Positions 1 to 6,890 of a stretch of 9,493 bases of DNA are shown here, in pieces; positions within the stretch are counted from its first letter, which is position 1, and every line of letters begins with the position of its first letter. The translations under genes were made by a program, and so were the position numbers. Origin of the DNA: Phycisphaerae bacterium (GTDB lineage: Bacteria > Planctomycetota > Phycisphaerae > UBA1845 > PWPN01); assembly GCA_003557125.1 (NCBI GenBank), contig PWPN01000094.1, positions 1 to 9,493 on the forward strand, read 5' to 3'. Under the pieces are notes generated by a model, which did not search any database, was not told where the DNA came from, and saw only the letters and a list, made by a program, of their open reading frames with translations.

Positions 1-909
1 CTCGACGTCTATTGCGAGAAGCCCCTGACGCTGACCATCGAAGAAGGACGCAAGATTTCCGATGCCGCCAAGCGGTACGGGACGGTGTTCCAGACGGGCA
101 GCCAGCAGCGGAGCAACGATCGGTTCCGCCTGGCCTGCGAGCTTGTCCGCAACGGCAAGCTCGGCCCCATCGAGCGGATCGACACGATGCTCCACTCGCC
201 GGGCGCCGGCCAATGGGTGCCCGAGCAGACGCCGCCGGCCCATCTCGATTGGAACATGTGGCTGGGGCCGGCACCCTATCGCCCCTATCGGCCGAACCTC
301 GTGCACTACCAGTTCCGCTGGATCCTCGACTATTCGGGCGGGGTGATGACCGACTGGGGCACGCACCACAACGATCTCGCCCAATGGGCGTTGGGTATGG
401 ACGACTCGGGCCCTGTCTACGTCGACGGCAGGCAAGCCCAGTTCGCTCCGGAAGGCCCTCACGACGTCGCCTTGAAATTCGACGTGCACTACAAGTATGC
501 CAATGGGATCGATCTCTACTGTCACACGGACAGGCAGGAATTTCCGGACGGCACGTCGTTCGGCAACGGTATCAAGTTCACGGGCCGGGATGCGTGGGTC
601 TACGTATCGCGCGGCGAAATCCAGGCATCCGACCCGGACCTGCTCGAGACCGAGTTCGGTCCCGACGACGTCCGTCTCTACGAAAGCAAGGACCACCACC
701 ATAACTGGTTCGAGTGCATGCGAACGCGACAGGATCCGATCTGCACCGCGGAGATCGGCCATCGTTCCGTGTCGGTCTGCCACATCGGCAACATCTCGAT
801 GCGGCTGGGCCGTCCGCTCGAGTGGGATCCGGTCAAGGAAGAGTTCGTCAACGACGCGCAGGCCAATGCCATGGTTCGCAAGCCGATGCGGGCGCCCTGG
901 CACCTGTGA
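1..909 (+). CDS. Gfo/Idh/MocA family oxidoreductase, N-terminus missing
   Basis: This is a probable NAD(P)-dependent sugar, cyclitol or related polyol dehydrogenase of the Gfo/Idh/MocA family. The reading frame is open from the first base, so the start and the Rossmann nucleotide-binding half lie outside the window; 302 residues are visible. They begin in the strand carrying the catalytic-lysine motif (VYCEKP, Lys7 of the visible part). The substrate-domain signature GGVMTDWGTHHND follows at residues 113-125 and holds the Asp118-x3-His122 pair that completes the usual Lys/Asp/His triad. WNMWLGPAPY and the C-terminal stretch ending NAMVRKPMRAPWHL resemble the long (about 430 residue) oxidoreductases abundant in Planctomycetota, which often carry a Tat signal; whether this one does cannot be seen. 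It is followed by the HEAT-repeat gene on the same strand. The family is secure; the substrate is unknown. Confidence 0.93.
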   Translation, partial: LDVYCEKPLTLTIEEGRKISDAAKRYGTVFQTGSQQRSNDRFRLACELVRNGKLGPIERIDTMLHSPGAGQWVPEQTPPAHLDWNMWLGPAPYRPYRPNLVHYQFRWILDYSGGVMTDWGTHHNDLAQWALGMDDSGPVYVDGRQAQFAPEGPHDVALKFDVHYKYANGIDLYCHTDRQEFPDGTSFGNGIKFTGRDAWVYVSRGEIQASDPDLLETEFGPDDVRLYESKDHHHNWFECMRTRQDPICTAEIGHRSVSVCHIGNISMRLGRPLEWDPVKEEFVNDAQANAMVRKPMRAPWHL

Positions 910-987
910 GCCGGGTGGGCGTGTGTGCGTTCGGGTTGAGAGATTGGGGAGTTGGTGAGAACCAGGCGTGAACGGCGCCTTTCAGAT

Positions 988-994
988 AAGGAAG
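988..994 (+). promoter_or_regulatory. Ribosome binding site of the HEAT-repeat gene
   Basis: AAGGAAG lies 7 bases before the ATG at 1002 and supports that start. The 92-bp gap that contains it (910-1001) shows no convincing promoter; it holds only a weak 5-bp inverted repeat (964-968 with 976-980). Confidence 0.7.
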
Positions 995-1001
995 AACAAT
1001 C

Positions 1002-1766
1002 ATGGCGACAGGGATCAGCGAATGGGTAGGCAAGCTGGGTGACAGCGATCCGGCCGTGGCGTTCAGCGCGTGCCGCCAGATCGAGCAGGCGGCGGCCCAA
1101 GCGGGCGCCGAGGGACGGGAGCCCATGGATGCAGTGGCCGATGCTTTGGCCGAGGAATTGACGGCCATGACGCCGGAAGGGGAGGACGATCAGGGTCGCA
1201 GGGTCGCACCAAAGCCGGTTCATTCCGTGGCGACCCGCAATGCGATCTGCCGGCTCATGGGCTTCGTGGCCGGCTCCAAGCAGGTGCCGGCGCTGGCCGG
1301 TGCGATCAAGGACCTCGACGTGCGCGAGATGGCGCGGTGGTCGCTCGACCGCAACTGTTCCGACGAAGCGACCGACGCGCTTATCGCGGCGCTGGATGAG
1401 GTCGGTCCGACGTTTCGCATTGGCGTCGTTGGGGCCCTGCGGACGCGTAAGAGCGACAAGGCTGCGGCGGCGTTGCGGCGCGTCGCGCTCGAAGATGCGA
1501 TCGCCGAAGTACGCATCGCTGCCGTCGAGTGCCTTGTGGAATACACGGACGGCGACAGTGCGGCTGTGGTCATGCGGACGACGCTCTCGACCGAGCCGGG
1601 TCACGCGATTCGTGCGTATCGGGCAGCTGTTCGTCTGGCCGAGAATTTTGCCAAAGCGGGCAAAACGAGCGAAGCGGCCGGTCTCTATCGGATGGTCGTC
1701 TCGGGTGCGGGTGTGCCCGATGCCCAGAAACAGGCCGCTCTGAAAGCGCACGAGAAGCTGATGTAA
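1002..1766 (+). CDS. HEAT-repeat (armadillo-type) protein, function unknown
   Basis: This is a 254-residue all-helical repeat protein, probably a protein-binding scaffold rather than an enzyme. I see no signal peptide, membrane segment or catalytic motif, so it is likely cytoplasmic. The N-terminal 60 residues include an acidic segment (EELTAMTPEGEDDQ). From about residue 77 there are roughly four degenerate HEAT-like helical pairs, near 77-116, 120-148, 150-182 and 185-212. They have the typical spaced Ala/Leu/Val pattern and the D-x-x-V-R type turn (LDVREMARWSL; IAEVRIAAVECL). The last 40 residues (AGKTSEAAGLYRMVV onward) look more like a tetratricopeptide helix pair. The ATG at 1002 has a good ribosome site. 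It lies 92 bp downstream of the Gfo/Idh/MocA gene, so co-transcription is possible. HEAT-repeat proteins are common in planctomycete sugar-catabolism neighbourhoods, but no partner can be named here. Confidence 0.85.
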   Translation: MATGISEWVGKLGDSDPAVAFSACRQIEQAAAQAGAEGREPMDAVADALAEELTAMTPEGEDDQGRRVAPKPVHSVATRNAICRLMGFVAGSKQVPALAGAIKDLDVREMARWSLDRNCSDEATDALIAALDEVGPTFRIGVVGALRTRKSDKAAAALRRVALEDAIAEVRIAAVECLVEYTDGDSAAVVMRTTLSTEPGHAIRAYRAAVRLAENFAKAGKTSEAAGLYRMVVSGAGVPDAQKQAALKAHEKLM

Positions 1767-1794
1767 GCGCATAGCACAATCGAGCACTATCGCG

Positions 1795-1829
1795 CAGGGC
1801 CATCGGTCTTTCCAAGGCGGATGGCCCTG
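1795..1829. terminator. Hairpin between convergent genes, probable terminator
   Basis: CAGGGCCATC (1795-1804) and GATGGCCCTG (1820-1829) form a perfect 10-bp stem. Inside the 15-base loop CTT and AAG (1808-1810, 1814-1816) can add a small upper stem. The hairpin sits in the 117-bp gap between the HEAT gene ending at 1766 and the leftward oxidoreductase ending at 1884, which is where a shared terminator is expected. The T-run after the stem is short (TTT) on the + strand and absent on the - strand, so it is not a textbook rho-independent terminator. Confidence 0.55.
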
Positions 1830-1883
1830 TTTGCATGCGCGGAGGCTATGAACGGACGATCTGCGGCTGGGCATTCGGACGGC

Positions 1884-2951
1884 TTACTGCCAGATGGACG
1901 GGTCGTCGCGAACGGGCAGTTCGACCGCCCGGCCGTGGGCGGCGGATTGATACATGGCCAGGACGAGCTCGACCGTCGGGCGGACCGAGTCGGCCCCGAT
2001 GCAGACGTCGCGGTTCTGGCCGATCGCGTCGATCACGTCTTGGATGACGAACTGATGGTCGGCAAAACCGAAGTCGGCCGGCCCGCCGGCGGCGGTGCGC
2101 TGGGCCTCGTTGCCGATCTGGCGGATCGATGCGTCCTCGGGCTGCTCCTGGCGGAACTGCCACGTCGTCATTTTTTCGCCGATCATGATGGCTGTGCCGT
2201 CCGTGCCGTTGATTTCGATCCGCACGTCGGTGCCGGGCCACAGCGCGGTGGAGGCCTCGACGACGCCCTGCGCGCCGTTGGCATACTCGATGAAGGCGAG
2301 CAACGTGTCCTCGAGTTGAACGGACGGGTGCGCGAGATTGGTCATCTTCGCCTCGACGCGCGCGGCTGGGCCGACGAGGTAGCTGAGCAGATCGATGTAG
2401 TGGAACGCGTGCTGGACGGTGACGCCGGCGCCCGATTGTCGCGAACTGCGCCACGGATCGCTGTGGTAATATTCGGAGGAGCGGAACCATTTCATGTAAG
2501 CGTCGGCGTGGAGCAGCTTGCCGAAACGCCCGGAGTCGATCGCCTTTTTCATCTCCTGGATCGCACGGCGGACACGGCACTGGACGGTCACAGCGAGTTT
2601 GACGCCCGCGTCCCGGCACGCGGCGATCATGCTGTCGGTCTCGGCGAGGCTCATGGCCGGCGGCTTTTCGACGATGACGTGCTTGCCCGTTCGCGCACAT
2701 GCGAGGACCGCATCGTGGTGGAGGTGGTTTGGCGTGATGACGTTGACGACATCGATGGAGGCGTCGGCCAGCATCGCGTCGAGGCTATCGTACACCCGTG
2801 CGCCGTACTCGTCGGCGAGTTTGGCCGCCCGCTCACGATCGACATCGCAGACGGCTGCCAGCTGCCCGCCGGTCGATGCCTGAATCGATTTGGCATGAAA
2901 CGGTGCGACGAGACCCGCGCCAAGCAATCCGAATCCCAGTGTCTTAGTCAT
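1884..2951 (-). CDS. Gfo/Idh/MocA family oxidoreductase (complete)
   Basis: This is a 355-residue NAD(P)-dependent dehydrogenase of the Gfo/Idh/MocA family, of normal length and cytoplasmic. The Rossmann fold opens with GLLGAG (residues 8-13), and the second strand ends in an acidic residue (AAVCDVD, Asp36), which suggests NAD rather than NADP. NHLHHDAV is at 75-82 and the catalytic-lysine motif EKP at 95-97 (Lys96). The substrate-domain signature is GAGVTVQHAFHYIDLL (174-189), with His184 conserved. The residue four before it, usually the catalytic Asp, is Gln180. The frame is open far upstream, into the alcohol dehydrogenase gene, but the ATG at 2951 begins the standard N-terminus and has AGGGG 7 bases before it, so the longer version is rejected. 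It is the last gene of the leftward block, 65 bp after the alcohol dehydrogenase. The substrate is unknown. Confidence 0.93.
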   Translation of the reverse strand: MTKTLGFGLLGAGLVAPFHAKSIQASTGGQLAAVCDVDRERAAKLADEYGARVYDSLDAMLADASIDVVNVITPNHLHHDAVLACARTGKHVIVEKPPAMSLAETDSMIAACRDAGVKLAVTVQCRVRRAIQEMKKAIDSGRFGKLLHADAYMKWFRSSEYYHSDPWRSSRQSGAGVTVQHAFHYIDLLSYLVGPAARVEAKMTNLAHPSVQLEDTLLAFIEYANGAQGVVEASTALWPGTDVRIEINGTDGTAIMIGEKMTTWQFRQEQPEDASIRQIGNEAQRTAAGGPADFGFADHQFVIQDVIDAIGQNRDVCIGADSVRPTVELVLAMYQSAAHGRAVELPVRDDPSIWQ

Positions 2952-2958
2952 GTGCCAT

Positions 2959-2963
2959 CCCCT
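2959..2963 (-). promoter_or_regulatory. Ribosome binding site fixing the start at 2951
   Basis: On the - strand AGGGG lies 7 bases before the ATG at 2951. It decides against the longer open frame that would overlap the preceding dehydrogenase gene. The 65-bp gap (2952-3016) otherwise holds only a short palindrome (AGCGAAATTCGCT, 2995-3007). Confidence 0.65.
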
Positions 2964-3016
2964 GTCGCTGATATCGTGCCTTGACCGATCGTGTAGCGAA
3001 ATTCGCTCCGTGCGCG

Positions 3017-4051
3017 CTATGGTATCAAGACCGCTTTGAGTGCCTTGAGATTCTCGATGTCGTCGAAGACCTGCTCCCAGTCGTCGAGGCCGGCGCGATG
3101 CGTGATGAGTTTTTCGGCTGGGATCAGGCCGGAGGCGATGAGGTGGATCGTCCGGTCCCAGTAGGTGTATGCGGTCGAAAGATGGAAGCCGACCGTGACG
3201 ACCTTGAACAGGAGCTTGTCCCAGTTGAGTTCCACGTTTTGCCCGCCCGTGAGGCCGACGACGCAGATTTTTCCCATTTTGCGAACGAGGTCGACCGAGA
3301 TCGGGATGGCCTTGGGCGCGCCGCTGCATTCGACGACGATGTCGGCACCGATCCCGCCGGTCAGCTCGAGGACGGCCTGGATCGGGTCGGTACAGCCGAT
3401 GTCGATGAGTTGCGTGAACCCCAGTTCGCGCGCCTTGGCCAGACGCAACGGCACGTCGCCGGGCGTGCCGATGATCACGACTTCGCGCGCGCCCGCGGCA
3501 CGGGCCGCCATCGCAGCCAACAGGCCGATCGGGCCCGGCCCCTGGATGACGACGAAGTCGCCCGCCACCACGCCGGTCCGTTCAAGAAGATCGCCCACCG
3601 CGTTGGCGGTCGGTTCGACCATGACCGCCTGGTCCCAGCTCATCGTGTCGGGAATGCGGTGGAGCAGCCTTTCGGGGTAGCAGATGTACTCGGTCATCGC
3701 GCCGTCGATGCCCCAGCCGGGCGAGCGTTTTTCCGGGCAGATCTGGATGTTGCCCGTTCGGCAGAGATGGCAATGGCCGCACGCCTGCGTATGCGGCTCG
3801 GCTACGACGCGGTCGCCCTCGTCGAAATAACGGCAGTCCGGGCCGCGTGCCACGACTGTGCCGGCCAGTTCGTGCCCGAGGATGACCGGCGGCCAATAGG
3901 GGAAAGTGTCGTGCCGGACGTGGATGTCCGTGCCGCAGACACCGCAGGCGGCGACCTTGATTTTGACCTGCCCCGGACCGGGCTGCGGCTCGGGCACGTC
4001 ACGGATTTCGATGTGGCCGATGCCTTTTTTGGTTTTGACGAGTGCTTTCAT
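3017..4051 (-). CDS. Zinc-dependent medium-chain dehydrogenase (sorbitol/threonine dehydrogenase type)
   Basis: This is a 344-residue medium-chain dehydrogenase that should oxidise a secondary alcohol of a polyol, sugar or amino-alcohol to a ketone, or the reverse, with NAD(P). Catalytic-zinc ligands are visible: Cys39 in CGVCGTD, His60-Glu61 in GHELAG, and Glu147 in VEPTANAV. The structural-zinc lobe is intact, with Cys91, Cys94, Cys97 and Cys105 (CGHCHLCRTGNIQIC). The nucleotide-binding loop is GPGPIG (171-176). The residues after the next strand (VVIIGTPGD) lack the simple Asp that marks strict NAD enzymes, so coenzyme choice is open. The length and the Glu147 context fit the sorbitol, L-threonine and butanediol dehydrogenase branch. 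Its ATG overlaps the TGA of the M20 gene (ATGA, 4048-4051) and has GGAG just upstream inside that gene, so translation is probably coupled. The family is secure, the substrate is not. Confidence 0.94.
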   Translation of the reverse strand: MKALVKTKKGIGHIEIRDVPEPQPGPGQVKIKVAACGVCGTDIHVRHDTFPYWPPVILGHELAGTVVARGPDCRYFDEGDRVVAEPHTQACGHCHLCRTGNIQICPEKRSPGWGIDGAMTEYICYPERLLHRIPDTMSWDQAVMVEPTANAVGDLLERTGVVAGDFVVIQGPGPIGLLAAMAARAAGAREVVIIGTPGDVPLRLAKARELGFTQLIDIGCTDPIQAVLELTGGIGADIVVECSGAPKAIPISVDLVRKMGKICVVGLTGGQNVELNWDKLLFKVVTVGFHLSTAYTYWDRTIHLIASGLIPAEKLITHRAGLDDWEQVFDDIENLKALKAVLIP

Positions 4052-5286
4052 CGGGCGGCTCCACAGTATGCCAGGATCGTGCGGACGAGGATTTCGGCCG
4101 CGACGGCGATCTGGGCCATTTCGATGCGCTCGTCGACTGAATGGGCGACCCCGAGCGTGCCCGGCCCATAGACGACGGTCGGGATATCGAGCAGGTTGTT
4201 GTAGCTCCAGGCATCGCAGGAGGCGGTCATGGCGGCGACCTCCAGAGGATGGCCTGCGTCCCGGGCAGATGCGGCCAGCGTTTGCGGCATGGCGTGCGTC
4301 GGTTCGAGTACGCTCGCATCGTGGCGGTACATGAAGGACAGCTCGAAGTCCGACTCGGTCAGCCCGCCTTGGAGCAGGGCGCGGCGCATCTCGCGGACGA
4401 CCTCATCGCGCGTCGTGTTGGGCAGCAGGCCGAGCACCCCCTCGACGACGGCGGAACTCGGTGCGGTCGCAGGCCAGTTGCCCGCTTCCAGCTTGCCGAA
4501 GGTGATGGGCATCGGGTTCGGGTGGATGTCGAACAGGGGCAGCCCGCGCGAACGCTCGAGCAGGTCGGCATGGTAGTTTTCCAGGATCGCGATCGCGTCG
4601 CGGGCCATGAGAAGCGCGCTGCGCGTCCGACCGGCCTGGCCGCTGTGGCCTGCTTTGCCGAAAAGTTTGAGTCGGAACCAGACGGCGCCGCGCACGGAAG
4701 TCAGAAGCTTGCCGTCCGACGGTTCGAGGACGATGCAGCCGTCGGCCTGCTCGCCGTGGCGGACCATGGCCAGCGTCCCGTTGCCGCCGTTCTCTTCCTC
4801 GACGACGAAGTGGACGATGAGGTCGCCGTCCGTCCGTGCGTTGAGCGCGTCGAGCGCTTTCAAGACGAGCCAGACGGTGGCTGCCTGGCCCTTCGCGTCG
4901 CAGGCGCCGCGGCCCCAGATGACGCCGTCCTCGACGCGCGGCTCGAAGGCGTCAGTCATGCCCTCCGACGCCGGGACGACGTCCAGGTGCGTGTTGAGCA
5001 GCAGCGTTCGGCCGGGGTTTTCGCCCGCGCCGGCGCGGACGATGCGCAGGTTGAACCGCCCGTCGTAGGAAAGGTCGGGGATCGGATCGGAATATTCCGG
5101 ATCGTCCTTGATCGCATCGGTCAGCATCACGCGCTGCACGTCGGCGGTCGATGTGCTGCAGGCTGCCTGAAGGCAGGCCATCGTTTCCTCTTCGTTGCCC
5201 GGTGTCGAGGGGTACCGGATAAGGTCGGTTAACAGTTGTTGCGTGTAAGGCAGGAGATTGCCGATGATGTCGTGCAACTCGTTCAT
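4048..5286 (-). CDS. M20 family zinc amidohydrolase (ArgE/DapE/ACY1-like deacylase)
   Basis: This is a 412-residue cytoplasmic di-zinc hydrolase that cleaves amide bonds, typically removing an acyl group from an N-acyl amino compound or splitting a dipeptide. The M20 motifs are complete: NTHLDVVP with His100 and Asp102, GRGACDAKG with the bridging Asp130, VVEEENGG with the probable catalytic base Glu164 and zinc ligand Glu165, LEPSD with Glu188, and the C-terminal GVAHSVDE with His382. The small lid or dimerisation domain lies at about 198-310 and begins near FGKAGHSGQAGR. The ATG at 5286 has GAGG shortly before it. It is the first gene after the repeat-filled gap and overlaps the dehydrogenase gene by 4 bp. 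The motifs do not separate acetylornithine deacetylase, succinyl-diaminopimelate desuccinylase and aminoacylase. The setting among sugar-type dehydrogenases argues against arginine or lysine biosynthesis and for a catabolic deacylase, which is inference. Confidence 0.93.
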   Translation of the reverse strand: MNELHDIIGNLLPYTQQLLTDLIRYPSTPGNEEETMACLQAACSTSTADVQRVMLTDAIKDDPEYSDPIPDLSYDGRFNLRIVRAGAGENPGRTLLLNTHLDVVPASEGMTDAFEPRVEDGVIWGRGACDAKGQAATVWLVLKALDALNARTDGDLIVHFVVEEENGGNGTLAMVRHGEQADGCIVLEPSDGKLLTSVRGAVWFRLKLFGKAGHSGQAGRTRSALLMARDAIAILENYHADLLERSRGLPLFDIHPNPMPITFGKLEAGNWPATAPSSAVVEGVLGLLPNTTRDEVVREMRRALLQGGLTESDFELSFMYRHDASVLEPTHAMPQTLAASARDAGHPLEVAAMTASCDAWSYNNLLDIPTVVYGPGTLGVAHSVDERIEMAQIAVAAEILVRTILAYCGAAR

Positions 5287-5317
5287 CGATTCGCCTCGCA
5301 GGTTATTTTAATCAGAC

Positions 5318-5387
5318 CGCTTCCTTACGGTCGCGGCTCGGATCGGACGGCCGCTACATCGCTTCCTTACGGTCGCGGCTCGGATCG
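5318..5387. repeat. Two copies of a 28-bp repeat with core TTACGGTCGCGGCTCGG
   Basis: Two identical 28-bp copies lie at 5318-5345 and 5360-5387, 42 bp apart start to start, in the gap between the aminotransferase and M20 genes. Translated on the + strand they read LPYGRGSDR twice. I recall such peptides from small spurious predicted proteins in planctomycete and other environmental genomes, so I read this as a dispersed intergenic repeat, not a gene. That link is memory, not a search. Confidence 0.85.
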
Positions 5388-5404
5388 ACGGGCGAGACGC
5401 CCGT
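5388..5404. repeat. Short perfect hairpin
   Basis: ACGGGCG and CGCCCGT are perfect complements (7 bp) around a 3-base loop AGA. The hairpin joins the 28-bp repeat pair to the following 26-bp tandem repeat. There is no T-run on either side, so it is not a canonical terminator. Confidence 0.7.
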
Positions 5405-5465
5405 ACCACCCTGAGTAGAACGACGACCGTACCACCCTGAGTAGAACGACGACCGTGCCACCCTG
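5401..5465. repeat. 26-bp tandem repeat, 2.5 copies
   Basis: The unit contains ACCACCCTGAGTAGAACG. Copies are at 5401-5426 and 5427-5452 (identical), and a third begins at 5453 and breaks off after CCCTG with one change (ACC to GCC). A diverged fourth piece (AACACCCTGAGCAG, 5531-5544) lies 66 bp further on. The array is noncoding and lies between two leftward genes. Confidence 0.85.
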
Positions 5466-5520
5466 TAGCGTCCGCCCCTCCGGCTGCGCTACGCTCCGCC
5501 GCGACGTGCCGTGGCGGACG
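5465..5520. repeat. Inverted-repeat segment with alternative hairpins
   Basis: CGTCCGCC (5469-5476) pairs with GGCGGACG (5513-5520). TCCGCC (5495-5500) can pair with the same right arm using a 12-base loop, and GTAGCG (5465-5470) pairs with CGCTAC (5487-5492). The right arm is followed on the + strand by TCTTTT (5521-5526), so the structure resembles a terminator for rightward, antisense transcription. On the leftward coding strand no T-run follows it. Together with 5318-5465 it fills most of the 276-bp gap (5287-5562); I see no strong promoter there, only an A/T-rich TAAAAT at 5305-5310 on the - strand just before the M20 gene. Confidence 0.6.
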
Positions 5521-5562
5521 TCTTTTGCTGAACACCCTGAGCAGTTGCGGGCCGGCGACGAC

Positions 5563-6885
5563 TTAGAGTTTCAGCCCGGCGAGCACGTTATCGAGAATGG
5601 TCACGCTCTCGTCGATTTCGGCGCGCGTGATGACCAGCGGCGGCGCGACGCGGATGACGTTGCCGTACATGCCGACCGCTCCGATGAGCAGTCCCTGGTT
5701 TGCGCATTCTTCGATGAGCGGGCGGATCAGCTCGGGCGCCGGCTCGCGCGTTTTCTTATCCTTGACGAATTCGAGGCCCATCACAAGGCCCATGCCGCGG
5801 ACGTCGCCGAGATACGGGCAGCGCCGGGCGACGGCCTGGAGCTTGCTTTTCATGTAGGCGCCGAGTTTTGCGGATTGCTCGGCGAGTTTCTCTTTTTCCA
5901 TGATGTCCAGGACGGCGATCGCCCCGGCACTGGCGACGGGGTTGCCGCCGAGCGTACTGGACATCTCGCCCTTCTTGAGGCATGCGAAGATCTCGCTCCG
6001 CGCCGCCACGGCTGCCACGGGCACGCCGCTGCCGATCCCTTTGCCGATGACGACGATATCGGGCGTGAGGTTCTCGTGTTCCAGTGCCCACATCGTGCCG
6101 GTGCGCCCGTAGGAGGACTGCACTTCGTCGAGGGTATAGAGCATGTCGCGGTCGCGCAGCCAGCGTTCGAGTCGGGAAAGCCAGCCCTTGGGCGGGAAGA
6201 CGAACCCGGACGCGCCCTGGTAGGGTTCGACGATCGCGCCGGCCAGCGCGCCGGTCGAGTTGCACAGGACGAGCTCGTCGAGGTAGTTGAAATAGTGTTC
6301 GAAGTCGGGCGCGCCGCGGCACAGGCCGAGCGGGTCGCGATACGGATTCGGGAAAGGCGCGCGGATGATGCCCGGCAGGGTCGGGCCGTACTGTCGCTTG
6401 GGTCCGGGCAGGCCGCCGGCTGCGAGCGCTGCGAAAGTTCGGCCGTGGAATCCGCCGTGGAACGAAAGGATTTCGAATCGACCCGTCTTACGCCGCATGA
6501 GGCGAAGGGCTGCCTCGACCGACTCGCTGCCGGTGGTCAGAAAAAAGCAGCGGTCGAGGTGGTCGGGCAGTGCCGCGACGAGACGTTCGGCCGCGACGAC
6601 GCGGTATTCGTTGGCGCACTCGTAGTTGTTGATGAGCTCGGCCGACGCCTTCTGGACAGCCTCGACGAGGTGCGGGTGACAGTGCCCGACATTGGCGACG
6701 AGCACGCCGGCCGTCCAGTCGATGTAGGTGTTGCCATCCACGTCGGTGACGACGGCGCCGCGGCCGCTCTTCCAGACGACCGGCGCCTGGAAGCCGACGA
6801 CGTCGGCCTCGACGCGGTGCCAGCGGTCCAGCAGTTTTTTCGATTCGGGCCCGGGCAGCGGGCCCTTGACATGCGTGATGCCCAC
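5563..6885 (-). CDS. Class III PLP-dependent aminotransferase
   Basis: This is a 440-residue fold-type I aminotransferase of class III (GABA, acetylornithine and diaminopelargonate aminotransferase group). It should move an amino group from a non-alpha amine to a keto acid, leaving an aldehyde or ketone. Visible are the cofactor-phosphate loop TGSES (118-122), SFHGGFHGRT (141-150), IVEPYQGASG (218-227), LDEVQSSYGRTG (252-263) with Asp253 facing the pyridine nitrogen, GKGIGSGVP with the PLP lysine Lys282, and SSTLGGNP (309-316). Length and motif order are normal and complete. The start is GTG at 6885, 5 bp after the preceding stop; no in-frame ATG lies nearby, and AAAGGA sits 8 bases upstream inside the end of the neighbouring gene. 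The substrate is not determined by these motifs; the context suggests an amino sugar, aminocyclitol or omega-amino acid. Confidence 0.94.
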   Translation of the reverse strand: MGITHVKGPLPGPESKKLLDRWHRVEADVVGFQAPVVWKSGRGAVVTDVDGNTYIDWTAGVLVANVGHCHPHLVEAVQKASAELINNYECANEYRVVAAERLVAALPDHLDRCFFLTTGSESVEAALRLMRRKTGRFEILSFHGGFHGRTFAALAAGGLPGPKRQYGPTLPGIIRAPFPNPYRDPLGLCRGAPDFEHYFNYLDELVLCNSTGALAGAIVEPYQGASGFVFPPKGWLSRLERWLRDRDMLYTLDEVQSSYGRTGTMWALEHENLTPDIVVIGKGIGSGVPVAAVAARSEIFACLKKGEMSSTLGGNPVASAGAIAVLDIMEKEKLAEQSAKLGAYMKSKLQAVARRCPYLGDVRGMGLVMGLEFVKDKKTREPAPELIRPLIEECANQGLLIGAVGMYGNVIRVAPPLVITRAEIDESVTILDNVLAGLKL

Positions 6886-6890
6886 GTCGG

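Noticed and set aside
964..980. Terminator after the left-edge oxidoreductase
   Set aside because: Only a 5-bp stem with a 7-base loop and no proper T-run; too weak to call.
678..1874. 398-codon open frame on the - strand across the HEAT gene
   Set aside because: It is Arg/His-rich, has no recognisable domain, and spans the gap between two genes; the + strand frame has a ribosome site and clear repeats.
2995..3007. Operator-like palindrome AGCGAAATTCGCT
   Set aside because: A 5-bp stem with a 3-base loop is expected by chance at this length, and no regulator gene is in the window.
2952..3329. N-terminal extension of the oxidoreductase at 1884-2951
   Set aside because: It would overlap the alcohol dehydrogenase in another frame; the extension is Arg/His-rich, and a good ribosome site and the standard Rossmann start lie at 2951.
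1821..5232. Three long + strand open frames (1821-2984, 2981-4171, 4141-5232)
   Set aside because: All lie opposite complete, motif-bearing genes on the - strand and show Asp/Arg/Gly-rich composition typical of antisense shadows. The same applies to 7059-8213 and 8232-9059.
5305..5310. Promoter -10 element (TAAAAT, - strand) for the M20 gene
   Set aside because: No -35 box is visible at the right distance; A/T-rich bases alone do not support a promoter call.
5318..5465. CRISPR array
   Set aside because: Only two copies of the first unit are present, the second unit is directly tandem without spacers, and no cas gene is nearby.
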